Source of the DNA: VRUE01 sp963814915
Lineage (GTDB): Bacteria; Actinomycetota; Thermoleophilia; Solirubrobacterales; 70-9
NCBI GenBank assembly: GCA_963814915.1
Contig: CAWFEI010000005.1
Span: forward strand, 62,001-126,000
Direction: 5' to 3'
Length of the DNA: 64,000 nucleotides
Shown: piece by piece, positions 7,805 through 15,120 of the stretch
How the letters are laid out: every line of letters begins with the position of its first letter
How positions within the stretch are numbered: position 1 is the first letter of the stretch
The notes under the pieces: generated by a model
Told to the model about the DNA's origin: nothing
The model's input: only the letters and a program-made list of their open reading frames with translations
Databases searched by the model: none
Made by a program: the position numbers and the translations under genes

Positions 7805-8035
7805 ATGGCCAAGGTGATCGAGAAGCGTTCGGACGGGACCGCCGTCATCGTCGTGTCGTCGGCCGATGCTTCCGAGTTGGAGGTTGGGGCTGCCGTTGAT
7901 GTCTTGGCCAAGCCCGCCGGCAACGGCCAGGATCAGCCCTGGCCAGTCGGGGCGCTCGCCGACGAGCTCCCACCGATTGAGATCGCCGATATCAAGGCAG
8001 CCCGCCACGAGGCGCTGCTCGGCAAGACCGAGTAG
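7805..8035 (+). CDS. Antitoxin of a VapBC-type module
   Basis: 76 residues from ATG 7805; the upstream TTG is rejected because TACCCT (7793-7798) sits 6 nt before the ATG. A short beta-strand-rich N-terminus (MAKVIEKRSDGTAVIVVSSA) is followed by an acidic, flexible C-terminus ending KAARHEALLGKTE, the usual layout of an antitoxin that wraps a PIN toxin. It ends 9 nt before the PIN-domain gene. The DNA-binding fold type is not clear, so the assignment rests mainly on context. Confidence 0.65.
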   Translation: MAKVIEKRSDGTAVIVVSSADASELEVGAAVDVLAKPAGNGQDQPWPVGALADELPPIEIADIKAARHEALLGKTE

Positions 8036-8044
8036 AACCCGCCC

Positions 8045-8443
8045 GTGGCAAGCGTCGTTGCCGACACCCACGCTCTGCTGTGGATGCTCCGGGGCACCCT
8101 CCGCGAGCGCTCGCCGAGCGGCGCGGACGCCATCGACCAAGCGCTGATCGCCAAGACGCTCCACGTCTCGATTGGCTCCTTTCTCGATTTGCGCTACCTG
8201 GTTGACTCAGGTCGCCTCGCGGAGCAAGCGTTCGACAACGCCCGCTCGATTGTCGATGGGGATGCCTTCGTCGTTGTGCCACTCGACCTGCGGGTGCTCG
8301 ACAAGATGGCGGCGGTTCCGCGCGGGAAGGTACCCGACCCCTTCGACCGGATCATCGCGGCGACTGCGCTGACACTTGACCTGCCGCTCGTCAGCGCCGA
8401 CGAAGACATCCGGGGAGCGATCGGCGAGCGGGTGATCTGGTAG
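8045..8443 (+). CDS. PIN-domain toxin (VapC-like ribonuclease)
   Basis: 132 residues from GTG 8045. PIN nuclease motifs: VADTHALLW with Asp7, an acidic residue in FLDLRYL (Asp48, where many relatives have Glu), DPFDRIIAATAL with Asp98 and Asp101, and a C-terminal LVSADEDI (Asp119). These carboxylates bind the metal used to cleave RNA, typically tRNA or rRNA. Co-directional with its antitoxin 9 nt upstream; the pair could stabilise the island. Confidence 0.85.
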   Translation: MASVVADTHALLWMLRGTLRERSPSGADAIDQALIAKTLHVSIGSFLDLRYLVDSGRLAEQAFDNARSIVDGDAFVVVPLDLRVLDKMAAVPRGKVPDPFDRIIAATALTLDLPLVSADEDIRGAIGERVIW

Positions 8444-8554
8444 GGGGAACTTTGTCCCAGAATTTGTCCCCGACTCCACCGAACTCTGCCGAAATTAGGA
8501 GAACTCCCTGGACTCAGCAGGCACAAATCGTCCGCAAACGGCTTCGCAGAGCCA

Positions 8555-8597
8555 ATTCTCAGTCCGGAAACCGGGGTTCGAATCCCCGTAGCGGTAT
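8555..8597 (+). repeat. Direct repeat copy 2 (attR-like)
   Basis: Identical 43-bp copy of 7122-7164 without the tRNA 5' half, so it is not a functional tRNA. It marks the right end of the island. The 77 bp from here to the next gene at 8675 hold nothing recognisable. Confidence 0.85.
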
Positions 8598-8674
8598 GGC
8601 CCTTTGTGGAGTGAGGAGGATTCCCCGCCTCTCCCGGGCCACTTAGGTCTTTCGCCTCGCCGTCGCGCTCGCGG

Positions 8675-10051
8675 CTATTCCAGACCCGGGCAGGACTTTG
8701 CCGCCCGGCGGATACTGCCGCCGGGCATCACGGTGTCGCAGTAGGTCGCACCCTTGAGCTTGGCGCCGTTCAGCTTCGCGCCGACGAGGGTGGTGCCGCT
8801 GAGGTCGGTGCCGCTGAGATCAACTCCGCGCAGGTCGGCGCCGGCGAAGTTGGCGCCGGCGAAGTTGGCCTTGGCCAGGGTCGCTCCACGCAAGTCGGCT
8901 CGCTCGAAGGCCGAGGAGCGGCCGCCGGCGCGGGTCAGGGCGACCTTGCGCAGGTCGGCTCCGGTCAGCACCGTCAGACCCAGAGAGACCTGGCGCATCG
9001 ACGCTCCGCGCAGGTCGGCGTTGACGATCGAGGTGGCGCCAAGGGCAGCGCCGTCGAGCTTGGCTTTGGCGGCGGTGCCAAAGGCGACCGAACCGAGCTG
9101 GAAGTTGACCCCGCGCAGGTCGGCGCCGCGCAGGTCGGCGTAGGCGAGGAAGCCGCCCTGCAGGCTCTTGCCCTTGAGATGGGCACCGCGGCACTTGGTG
9201 AAGGCCTCGATCCTGCAGCCGCGGACCCGTTCGCCGGCTTGCACCTGGGTGCCGTTCTGGAGGGCGGAGATCGCCGGGTAGAGCGGGCTGCCCGCCGTCA
9301 CCGGGATCGGTTCGGCGCCGGTCGGTCCGGGCCTGATCTGACCCGGGCAGAGGCCCTTGCGCGGCGCGATCACCTTGCCGCTCGGCATCAGGGTGTTGCA
9401 GAAGTGCGCCCCCTTGAGGTTGACTCCGCCCATCCGCGAGCCGGTGAAGTCGGCGTTGGTGAGGTCCATTTCGCGCATGTTCGCGCCTCGCATGTCGGTG
9501 CCGTTGACGTCGGAGTTGGAGAGGTCCATGCGGCGCATGTTCGCCCCGCGCAGATCGGAGCCGACGATCGCGCCGAAGTAGCCGTCGGTGCCCACCAGTC
9601 GCGCGCCCCGCAGGTCGGTGTCGGTCAACCCGGCGAAGGTGATCGTCGCCCCGCTCAGGTTGGCCTTGCGTAGCGACGCGTAGGCGAGCGATGAACCGAC
9701 CAGGTCTCCACCGCTGAGGTTCGCCCGGTCGAGCCGCGCGAAGGAGAGGATCGAGTCGGCGAGGCTGCCGTAGCTGAGGTCGGCGCCGGTCAGCGTCGCG
9801 TAGGGCAGGTCGGCGCCCAGCAGCTGGGTGCCGCTCAGCTTCGCCCGGCGACAGGTGGTGTTGGGCTTGATCCTGCAGCCGGCGATCCGGGCGCCGTACT
9901 CGACCTGCGGTTCGGTCTGGGTTTTGAGCAACGCGTAATAGGGATTGCCTGGGGATACCTGCAGCGGTTCGCTCGGCGCCGCGCCGGCAGCGGCCGGGAG
10001 CACGGTGAGGAGGGCGACGATGAAAGCCGAGCAGGCGAGTGAGCGAGGCAC
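8675..10051 (-). CDS. Secreted pentapeptide-repeat protein with two tandem repeat domains
   Basis: 458 residues from GTG 10051, with TAGTGT (10064-10059) 7 nt upstream. A signal peptide (LACSAFIVALLTVLPAAAGA) is followed by two homologous halves. Each begins with a Cys-containing capping segment (ARIAGCRIKPNTTCRRAKL; ERVRGCRIEAFTKCRGAHL), continues with runs of A(D/N)LxG pentapeptides forming a right-handed quadrilateral beta-helix, and closes with a Cys-containing strand (FCNTLMPSG; YCDTVMPGG). The paired cysteines probably form disulfides outside the cell. The gene likely arose by internal duplication. Function unknown; no enzyme motif is visible. Confidence 0.85.
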   Translation of the reverse strand: MPRSLACSAFIVALLTVLPAAAGAAPSEPLQVSPGNPYYALLKTQTEPQVEYGARIAGCRIKPNTTCRRAKLSGTQLLGADLPYATLTGADLSYGSLADSILSFARLDRANLSGGDLVGSSLAYASLRKANLSGATITFAGLTDTDLRGARLVGTDGYFGAIVGSDLRGANMRRMDLSNSDVNGTDMRGANMREMDLTNADFTGSRMGGVNLKGAHFCNTLMPSGKVIAPRKGLCPGQIRPGPTGAEPIPVTAGSPLYPAISALQNGTQVQAGERVRGCRIEAFTKCRGAHLKGKSLQGGFLAYADLRGADLRGVNFQLGSVAFGTAAKAKLDGAALGATSIVNADLRGASMRQVSLGLTVLTGADLRKVALTRAGGRSSAFERADLRGATLAKANFAGANFAGADLRGVDLSGTDLSGTTLVGAKLNGAKLKGATYCDTVMPGGSIRRAAKSCPGLE

Positions 10052-10095
10052 GGCGGGAACACTAGATGGGATCGGGAACCGCCCCTCAATCGAAC

Positions 10096-10800
10096 TCAGG
10101 GCGCGAGTCGCTCAAGCACGGCGCCATTCTCGGCGACCGCGATCACCGTGGGCACGACCGCGATCCCGTACTTGCGGGCGAGATCGGGACGCTCGCGGAC
10201 ATCGAGGGTGACCAGCGGCTCGGGCGCAGCGGCCAGGCGTCGTTCCCACTCTCGGCACTCGCCACAGAGAGGATGGGAGAACTCGACGAACACGCGCCGG
10301 TGCCCGTCGAGCACGGGGAGGTCGGCGGTCTCGATGTGGCTGTGGTGGCGTGGCGACACGCCCCGCAGCCGCGCACTCAGCTTGTAGATCTCACAGCCCG
10401 CGCAGAAGCCGCTCGTCGCGGCGAACAATGCCAGCGCCGCGACGATCGAGCCGAGCAGGGTGCCGATGGCCGGAGAGCCCAGCCACCAAGCCAGCGCGGC
10501 GGCGCCGAGGAAGACGAAGCCGATCGTGTTAGCGAGGCGCGGCGGTCGCGAGTCCTCCAGTTCGCCCTCGCCGAAGCGCGGCTGGATCAAGGTGAAGTAG
10601 GCGATGCAGGTAAGGCAGAACCGTCGTCCCGCCGTCAACCCGATCGCCAGTTGCGCTCCCATCAGCGCCCATGCCAAGGGCCAGCCGAACAGGGCGCCGG
10701 CCAAGGCGACGATCCCGACCGCAGCCTGGTTGAAGCGGGGGGCCCTGGCGTCGATCACATCCGTATCCCGCCATGGATCCGCAGCCCGCACCCCGCTCAT
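10096..10800 (-). CDS. DUF4395-thioredoxin-like fusion membrane protein
   Basis: 234 residues; TAGACT (10812-10807) is 6 nt before the ATG. Residues 15-150 form a DUF4395-like membrane domain: VIDARAPRFNQAAVGIVAL, hydrophobic helices, and the conserved Cys pairs RRFCLTCIAYF and FCAGCEIYKL. The C-terminal ~75 residues look like a thioredoxin fold with PLCGECREWE as a CxxC redox site, followed by YGIAVVPTVIAV with the cis-proline. The combination suggests membrane-linked thiol-disulfide exchange. Which side of the membrane holds the active site is not certain. Confidence 0.7.
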   Translation of the reverse strand: MSGVRAADPWRDTDVIDARAPRFNQAAVGIVALAGALFGWPLAWALMGAQLAIGLTAGRRFCLTCIAYFTLIQPRFGEGELEDSRPPRLANTIGFVFLGAAALAWWLGSPAIGTLLGSIVAALALFAATSGFCAGCEIYKLSARLRGVSPRHHSHIETADLPVLDGHRRVFVEFSHPLCGECREWERRLAAAPEPLVTLDVRERPDLARKYGIAVVPTVIAVAENGAVLERLAP

Positions 10801-10907
10801 ATCGCCAGTCTAGCCTCGATCCCTGCCACGGGCCGCCGAGGTAGTGCGGATGTCCCGAGGATCGACTGGGACTGCCTGGCCGACTTCGAAAGCGTGGGGG
10901 CGGCTGG

Positions 10908-11190
10908 CTAGGTGCCGATCCGGCCACCCGCGAACGCGACCACGAGAAGCCCGAGCGCGACCGCCCCCAGCGCCTTGCGAAAGCCGTTGACGCCGTGCGC
11001 GGCCTCCTCGTAGGCCCAGACGGTAAACGCGACGAAGAAGATCGCGTGGGCGAGGTCATCGATCGTGCTGCCGCTCGTTGGCCAAGGCCGCGACGAGGAG
11101 CGCTGCAAGGGCAATCCAGAGCGGTGGATTCGGGAACTGGCCGACTACGTATCCGCGGATTTTGAGGTCCCTCTGGATGGGCGCGAGCAT
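10908..11190 (-). pseudogene. Frameshifted small membrane protein gene
   Basis: Two overlapping minus-strand frames together make one plausible protein of ~93 residues. The upstream frame (ATG 11190) reads MLAPIQRDLKIRGYVVG, then PNPPLWIALAALLVAALANE; the downstream frame gives TIDDLAHAIFFVAFTVWAYE, VNGFRKALGAVALGLLVV. The first frame stops at 11056. Skipping one base near 11066 joins them into the two- or three-helix layout (PNPPL...WAYEE...GVN..R..LG) that I associate with a small actinobacterial membrane-protein family. A sequencing indel or a recent mutation are both possible. Confidence 0.5.
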
Positions 11191-11255
11191 ATCGCCGTAA
11201 GTGAGGATTTCGGCCAGTTCGGCCCTATTGGCTGCCGGACGCGACGCCGTCTCGC

Positions 11256-11333
11256 GCCTCCGCCATCCGGGTCCTACCCACACCTGCGTACTGATCCCGG
11301 TCGGAAGTGCGCGAAAACCCGGATGGCGGAGGC
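11256..11333. repeat. 17-bp inverted repeat with a 44-nt spacer
   Basis: Arms 11256-11272 and 11317-11333 are perfect reverse complements (core CTCCGCCATCCGGGT). They lie between the broken gene to the left and the ice-binding-like gene at 11406, so they could be an operator pair, a terminator or a cruciform. The nearby interval 11334-11405 contains only the next gene's ribosome site. Confidence 0.5.
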
Positions 11334-11405
11334 CCCTCTGTGGCCTAGCTTGTCGGGAATGAATCCCTGAAAAGTCGGGGAATCTAGATTTGCAAGGAGA
11401 TGAGC

Positions 11406-12617
11406 ATGGATAGCGCTCGCTTGGGCCACTCGTGGTCCGGTTTCATCTGCGGCATCTTGGCGCTCTGCGTCGTATTGGCTTTCCCGGTTGGCGCCCAGGC
11501 AGCCACGGCGATCGGCCTCGGAACCGCCGATAGTTACGCGGTCCTCGGCGGCTCGGGTGTCACCAATACCGGCCCCACGGTGCTCAACGGCGACCTCGGA
11601 ACCTGGCCGACGGCTTCCGTCACCGGCTTCGGCGGCGCGCCCAACGGGACCGTGAACGGGGCGACCCATGAGGCCGACGCAGCCGCGGCGCAGGCCCAGG
11701 CAGACCTGACCGTCGCCTATGACAACGCCGCCGGCCAGGGACCGGCCAACACGCTGGCCACCGAGCTCGGTGGCCAGAGCCTCACTTCCGGCGTCTACAA
11801 CTCCCAGTCGGGGACCTTCGGCATCACCGGCGCGCTGACCCTGAACGCGCAGGGCAACCCGAGCGCGGTCTTCATCTTCCAGACCGCCAGCACCCTGATC
11901 AGCGCCTCGGCCTCCCAGGTCAACCTGATCAACGGCGCCCAGGCTTGCAGCGTCTTCTGGAAAGTCGGCTCCTCGGCGACCCTCGGCACCAGCTCGGCCT
12001 TCGTCGGCAACATCCTCTCCCTGCAGTCGATCTCCGTCAACAACGGCGTCTCCGTCAAAGGAAGGCTGCTCGCCCGCAACGGGGCGGTCACCCTGATCAA
12101 CGACACCGTCACCCGAGCCACCTGCTCAAGTGGTGGTGGTGAAGGCGAAGCTGGCGGCGGTGGCGAAGGCGGCGGAGGCGAAGGCGGTGGCGGTGGCGCC
12201 AACAACGGCGGTGGCGGCAACAACGGCAGTGGCGCCAACAACGGTGGGGGCGGCAACAGCGGCAGCGGCGGCCCCACGGTGCAGATCAATGGGGTCCCGC
12301 GCAGCCGTGGCGGCGGAGGTGGCAACGGCGGGGGAGGCCGGGGCGGTTCCAGGTGTGTCGATCATGCGTTCAGCGCGACCTTCAGGGTCCACGACTCGGT
12401 CAGGCTGCGACGAGTCAAGGTCTTCCTCGACGGCAAGTTGATCAAGCGCACCACCGCGAAGCGCTTCTCCGTCAGGATCGGGGTCGCGGGGCTGCGCACG
12501 GGGCGGAACACGATCCGGGTGGTGGCCGTGGACAAAAACGGCCGCCGCGACGTCGCGACCCGGACATTCCGTCACTGCGCAAGGGCCGCGACAAGATCAC
12601 CGCAGTTCACCGGCTGA
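11406..12617 (+). CDS. Secreted DUF3494 (ice-binding-like) protein
   Basis: 403 residues from ATG 11406, chosen because AAGGAG (11394-11399) is 6 nt upstream; the ATG at 11400 is too close. A signal peptide ends near VGAQA. Residues ~35-240 are a DUF3494 domain (LGTADSYAVLGGSGVTNTGP, LNGDLGTWPTA, then FGITGALTLNAQG, AVFIFQTASTLI and VFWKVGSSATLGTSSAF), the beta-helix fold of bacterial and fungal ice-binding proteins. A Gly/Asn/Ser-rich linker (~240-310) leads to a C-terminal Ig-like domain with two Cys (RCVDHAF, RHCARA). Cell-surface adhesion or ice interaction is inferred from the family; not every DUF3494 protein binds ice. The L,D-transpeptidase follows by 14 nt. Confidence 0.85.
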   Translation: MDSARLGHSWSGFICGILALCVVLAFPVGAQAATAIGLGTADSYAVLGGSGVTNTGPTVLNGDLGTWPTASVTGFGGAPNGTVNGATHEADAAAAQAQADLTVAYDNAAGQGPANTLATELGGQSLTSGVYNSQSGTFGITGALTLNAQGNPSAVFIFQTASTLISASASQVNLINGAQACSVFWKVGSSATLGTSSAFVGNILSLQSISVNNGVSVKGRLLARNGAVTLINDTVTRATCSSGGGEGEAGGGGEGGGGEGGGGGANNGGGGNNGSGANNGGGGNSGSGGPTVQINGVPRSRGGGGGNGGGGRGGSRCVDHAFSATFRVHDSVRLRRVKVFLDGKLIKRTTAKRFSVRIGVAGLRTGRNTIRVVAVDKNGRRDVATRTFRHCARAATRSPQFTG

Positions 12618-12631
12618 GGTCGGCTGGAGCG

Positions 12632-13441
12632 ATGAACGGCCTCTGGCGGTCCGCGGCCCTCCTCGTCCTGCTGGGCGGGCTGCTGCTGCCCGAGGCGGCG
12701 GACGCCGGTGCCGGCTCGGGAGTCACGGCCGGTGCCAGTCTTCCCGGTCTCAGGCCGGGAACGGTGCTGCTATCCAATGAACGGACGTTCTCCCGCTGGG
12801 CGCACCCGGTCGGCAGGGCGCCGATTCGCCGGGCGCCGAGCAGGGGGGCAGGGAAGATCGAGGCGACGCACCTCCTCACCGAGGATGGCTTCCCGGAGGT
12901 CTACCTTGCGCTGCGGAGTTGGAGAGATCGGGAAGGCCACGGTTGGGTCGAGGTTCGTATCCCGATGCGGCCCAATGGGCGAACCGGATGGGTCCGCCAC
13001 TCCGCCCTCGGTCCCCTATACCGAGTGCGGACGCTGCTGATCGTCGACCGCCGGGCCCTTCGAGCGACCCTCTACCGACGTGGCAGGCCGGTCTGGAGAG
13101 CTCCGGTCGGCATCGGCAAGCCGAGCACCCGGACCCCCGCCGGGCGGTTCTGGATCCGGGAGAAGTTCAGGACCCATGCTTCTGGGGGCCTCTACGGGCC
13201 GGTGGCCTTCGGCACCAGCGACTATTCCGTCCTCAGCGACTGGCCCGGGGGCGGTGTGATCGGCATCCACGGCACGAACGAGCCCTCGCTGGTTCCGGGT
13301 CGGCCGTCGCACGGATGCATCCGCCTGCGCAACGCGGCGGCGCGGCGACTGTGGCGGCTGATGCCGGTGGGCACGCCGCTCCGGGTCGGTCGCACGGCGA
13401 GATTCCTCGGCACCCGCTCAGCGCCGGCTACGGGCACCTGA
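12632..13441 (+). CDS. L,D-transpeptidase (YkuD family), exported
   Basis: 269 residues from ATG 12632, which gives a signal peptide (WRSAALLVLLGGLLLPEAAD). After an SH3-like N-terminal region, the YkuD domain runs from RTLLIVDRRALRATLYRRG to the end, with the active-site signature HGTNE...SHGCIRL whose Cys attacks the peptide stem. Such enzymes form 3-3 crosslinks in peptidoglycan or attach proteins to it. The gene starts 14 nt after the DUF3494 gene, so the two are probably co-transcribed and may act together at the wall. Confidence 0.88.
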   Translation: MNGLWRSAALLVLLGGLLLPEAADAGAGSGVTAGASLPGLRPGTVLLSNERTFSRWAHPVGRAPIRRAPSRGAGKIEATHLLTEDGFPEVYLALRSWRDREGHGWVEVRIPMRPNGRTGWVRHSALGPLYRVRTLLIVDRRALRATLYRRGRPVWRAPVGIGKPSTRTPAGRFWIREKFRTHASGGLYGPVAFGTSDYSVLSDWPGGGVIGIHGTNEPSLVPGRPSHGCIRLRNAAARRLWRLMPVGTPLRVGRTARFLGTRSAPATGT

Positions 13442-13702
13442 CCTACGGGTAGGTCCTGGCTCAACTCCGTGGCTCGGCCATGGAGGCACTTGGCGAGCGC
13501 TACCTAATCGAGCGCGAGATGGAGAGGTTTGGCAGCGGCTAAACCGCTTCGTAGAGGGGGTCGTCGGCGTCTGGGCCGGACGACTCGGCTTGCTCGATGC
13601 AGCCGAACATCTTTGCCCAATCGAGCCGACTTTGCACTGCAAAGTGGCCACCGGTGCGGTCTCGTGACGCCCTGACCCCCAGTTTCGGGAGAATTGATCG
13701 CG
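13442..13702. other. Intergenic stretch without a clear gene
   Basis: About 260 bp between the L,D-transpeptidase and the epimerase. It holds only very short reading frames, such as a plus-strand frame beginning MEALGERYLIEREMERFG at 13480 and a minus-strand frame ending at 13539 that encodes MFGCIEQAESSGPDADDPLY. Either could be the remnant of a lost gene, but neither has a convincing start site. The epimerase ribosome site (GGGAGAA) lies at the right end. Confidence 0.5.
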
Positions 13703-14701
13703 ATGCTGACGATTGCCGTCACCGGCCCGACTGGCGAGATCGGCCGCTCGTTCATCTCCGCGCTGGAGCGCGCCCCGGAGGTGGAGCGGGTGATCGGGAT
13801 GGCCCGGCGGCCTTTCGATCTCGGCGCGCAGGGCTGGGAGAAGACTGAGTACCGCCGCGGCGACATCCTCGACCGCGACTCGGTCGACGCCCTGGTCGCC
13901 GACGCCGACGTCGTCGTCCACCTCGCCTTCGTGATCGTCGCCGGACGCGGGGATAGCCGCGAGATCAACCTGACCGGCTCGCGCAATGTCTTCGAGGCGG
14001 CCGCGGCGGCGGGCGCCAAGCGCCTCGTCTACACCTCCTCGGTCGCCGCCTACGGCTTCCATCGCAGCCTGCCTTCGCTGCTGACCGAGGACGAGCCGGT
14101 GCGCGGCACCGCCCGCCACCCGTACTCGGCCGACAAGGCCGAAGTGGAGGCCGAGCTGCACGCCGCGTTGGCCGGTTCGGCCACCGACGCGTACGTGTTC
14201 CGGCCTTGCATCGTCGCCGGCCCGAAGGCACCGCTGCTGCTCGAGCTGGTGCCGCTGCTCAGCGCCGGCCAGAAACTGCCCGGCCCGGTGCGTTGGGCGC
14301 TCGGCAAGGCGCCCTCGCTGCGCCCCGTGCTGCCCGACCCAGGGGTGCCGTTCCAGCTGGTCCACCACGACGATGTCGCCACGGCGCTGACCGCCGCCGT
14401 GATCGGCCACGGCGAGCCCGGCACCTACAACCTCGCCGGTCCGGGTGAGCTGACCGTCTCCGACCTCGCTCGCGAGCTCGGCTGGCACTCGGTGCCGGCG
14501 CCGCAGCTCGCCGTCGGCGCCGCGGCCGAGGCGCTCGCCCCGTTTCTGCCCTTCCTGCCCGCCGAGGCGGCCTGGATCGAGACCGTGCGCCGGCCGGTGT
14601 TGATGGATACCTCGCGGGCGCGGCGCAAGCTGCACTGGATGCCCCATCACGACGCCCGCGAGACGCTGCGCGAAACGGTCGCCGCGGTCCGCGCCGGATA
14701 G
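13703..14701 (+). CDS. NAD-dependent epimerase/dehydratase (extended SDR)
   Basis: 332 residues from ATG 13703; GGGAGAA about 8 nt upstream favours it over the TTG at 13694. Rossmann dinucleotide motif TGPTGEIG near residue 8, a DxxVHLAF stretch at the nicotinamide side, TSSVAAYG with the catalytic Ser, and YSADK as the catalytic Tyr-Lys pair. Residues 160-300 are the variable substrate domain (QLVHHDDVATAL typical of the family). It probably oxidises, reduces or epimerises a sugar nucleotide or another small metabolite; the substrate cannot be named. Confidence 0.85.
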   Translation: MLTIAVTGPTGEIGRSFISALERAPEVERVIGMARRPFDLGAQGWEKTEYRRGDILDRDSVDALVADADVVVHLAFVIVAGRGDSREINLTGSRNVFEAAAAAGAKRLVYTSSVAAYGFHRSLPSLLTEDEPVRGTARHPYSADKAEVEAELHAALAGSATDAYVFRPCIVAGPKAPLLLELVPLLSAGQKLPGPVRWALGKAPSLRPVLPDPGVPFQLVHHDDVATALTAAVIGHGEPGTYNLAGPGELTVSDLARELGWHSVPAPQLAVGAAAEALAPFLPFLPAEAAWIETVRRPVLMDTSRARRKLHWMPHHDARETLRETVAAVRAG

Positions 14702-14733
14702 GACGGGCCCACCGGCGTCCTACACTTTGAGGG

Positions 14734-15105
14734 ATGCGCCGAAGCTCGGATAGCGACTCCACCTTCACCCTGTACAGGCGAGGGATCGAGCTGCTTGAGG
14801 AGGCCGACTTCAAACAGGCGACCGAGCCGCTGGAGGAAGCGGCGCGGCGGGCGCCCGAGAAGTCCTCGGTGCGCGAGGCGCTCGGCCGGGCCTACTTCCG
14901 CTGCGGGCGCTTCTCGGCCGCGGTAACCGAGTTCGAGGCGGTCGTCGACACCCATCAAGTCAACGACTTCGCCCACTTCTGCCTCGGCCGCGCCCTGGCG
15001 AAGACGGGGGATACCGAGCGCGCCCGCCACCACCTGGCGCTGGCCGCCAACCTGCGCCCCGAGCGGCGCGACTACCGTTTCTACCGCGAGCTGTTGGGCG
15101 CCTGA
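14734..15105 (+). CDS. Small tetratricopeptide-repeat protein
   Basis: 123 residues with about three TPR units (TLYRRGIELLEEADFKQATE, then SVREALGRAYFRCGRFSAAV and DFAHFCLGRALAKTGDTERA). No signal peptide or enzyme motif; such proteins act as protein-protein adaptors. TACACT (14721-14726) is exactly 7 nt before the ATG, so the message should be leaderless and the gene separately promoted from the epimerase. Confidence 0.85.
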   Translation: MRRSSDSDSTFTLYRRGIELLEEADFKQATEPLEEAARRAPEKSSVREALGRAYFRCGRFSAAVTEFEAVVDTHQVNDFAHFCLGRALAKTGDTERARHHLALAANLRPERRDYRFYRELLGA

Positions 15106-15120
15106 GCCGGCGTCGCCGGG

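Larger units (their letters stand above)
7122..8597. mobile_element. Small genomic island bounded by tRNA-Glu direct repeats
   Basis: A segment of about 1.4 kb between two identical 43-bp copies of the tRNA-Glu 3' end. It carries a DUF3024 gene, a 47-residue basic protein and a toxin-antitoxin pair, and by eye is less GC-rich than its flanks. No integrase is present, so it is either a decayed remnant or an element moved in trans. Two TTTGTCCC copies 12 bp apart (8451 and 8463) lie near the right end and could be remnants of recombinase-arm sites (inference). Confidence 0.7.

Noticed and set aside
8452..8646. Plus-strand frame of 64 codons across the second direct repeat
   Set aside because: Its conserved-looking middle (SQSGNRGSNPRSG) is translated tRNA-Glu sequence; no start or family support.
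10066..10911. 281-codon plus-strand frame opposite the DUF4395-thioredoxin gene
   Set aside because: Composition is Arg/Gly/Asp-rich without domains, and the minus strand has clear Cys motifs and a promoter.
12126..12360. Repetitive GGTGGCGGC-type tract resembling a repeat array
   Set aside because: No unique spacers; it encodes the Gly/Asn-rich linker of the DUF3494 protein, so it is not a CRISPR.
13539..13610. Tiny minus-strand frame MFGCIEQAESSGPDADD in the gap before the epimerase
   Set aside because: No ribosome site or promoter box and too short to judge; noted in the intergenic entry only.
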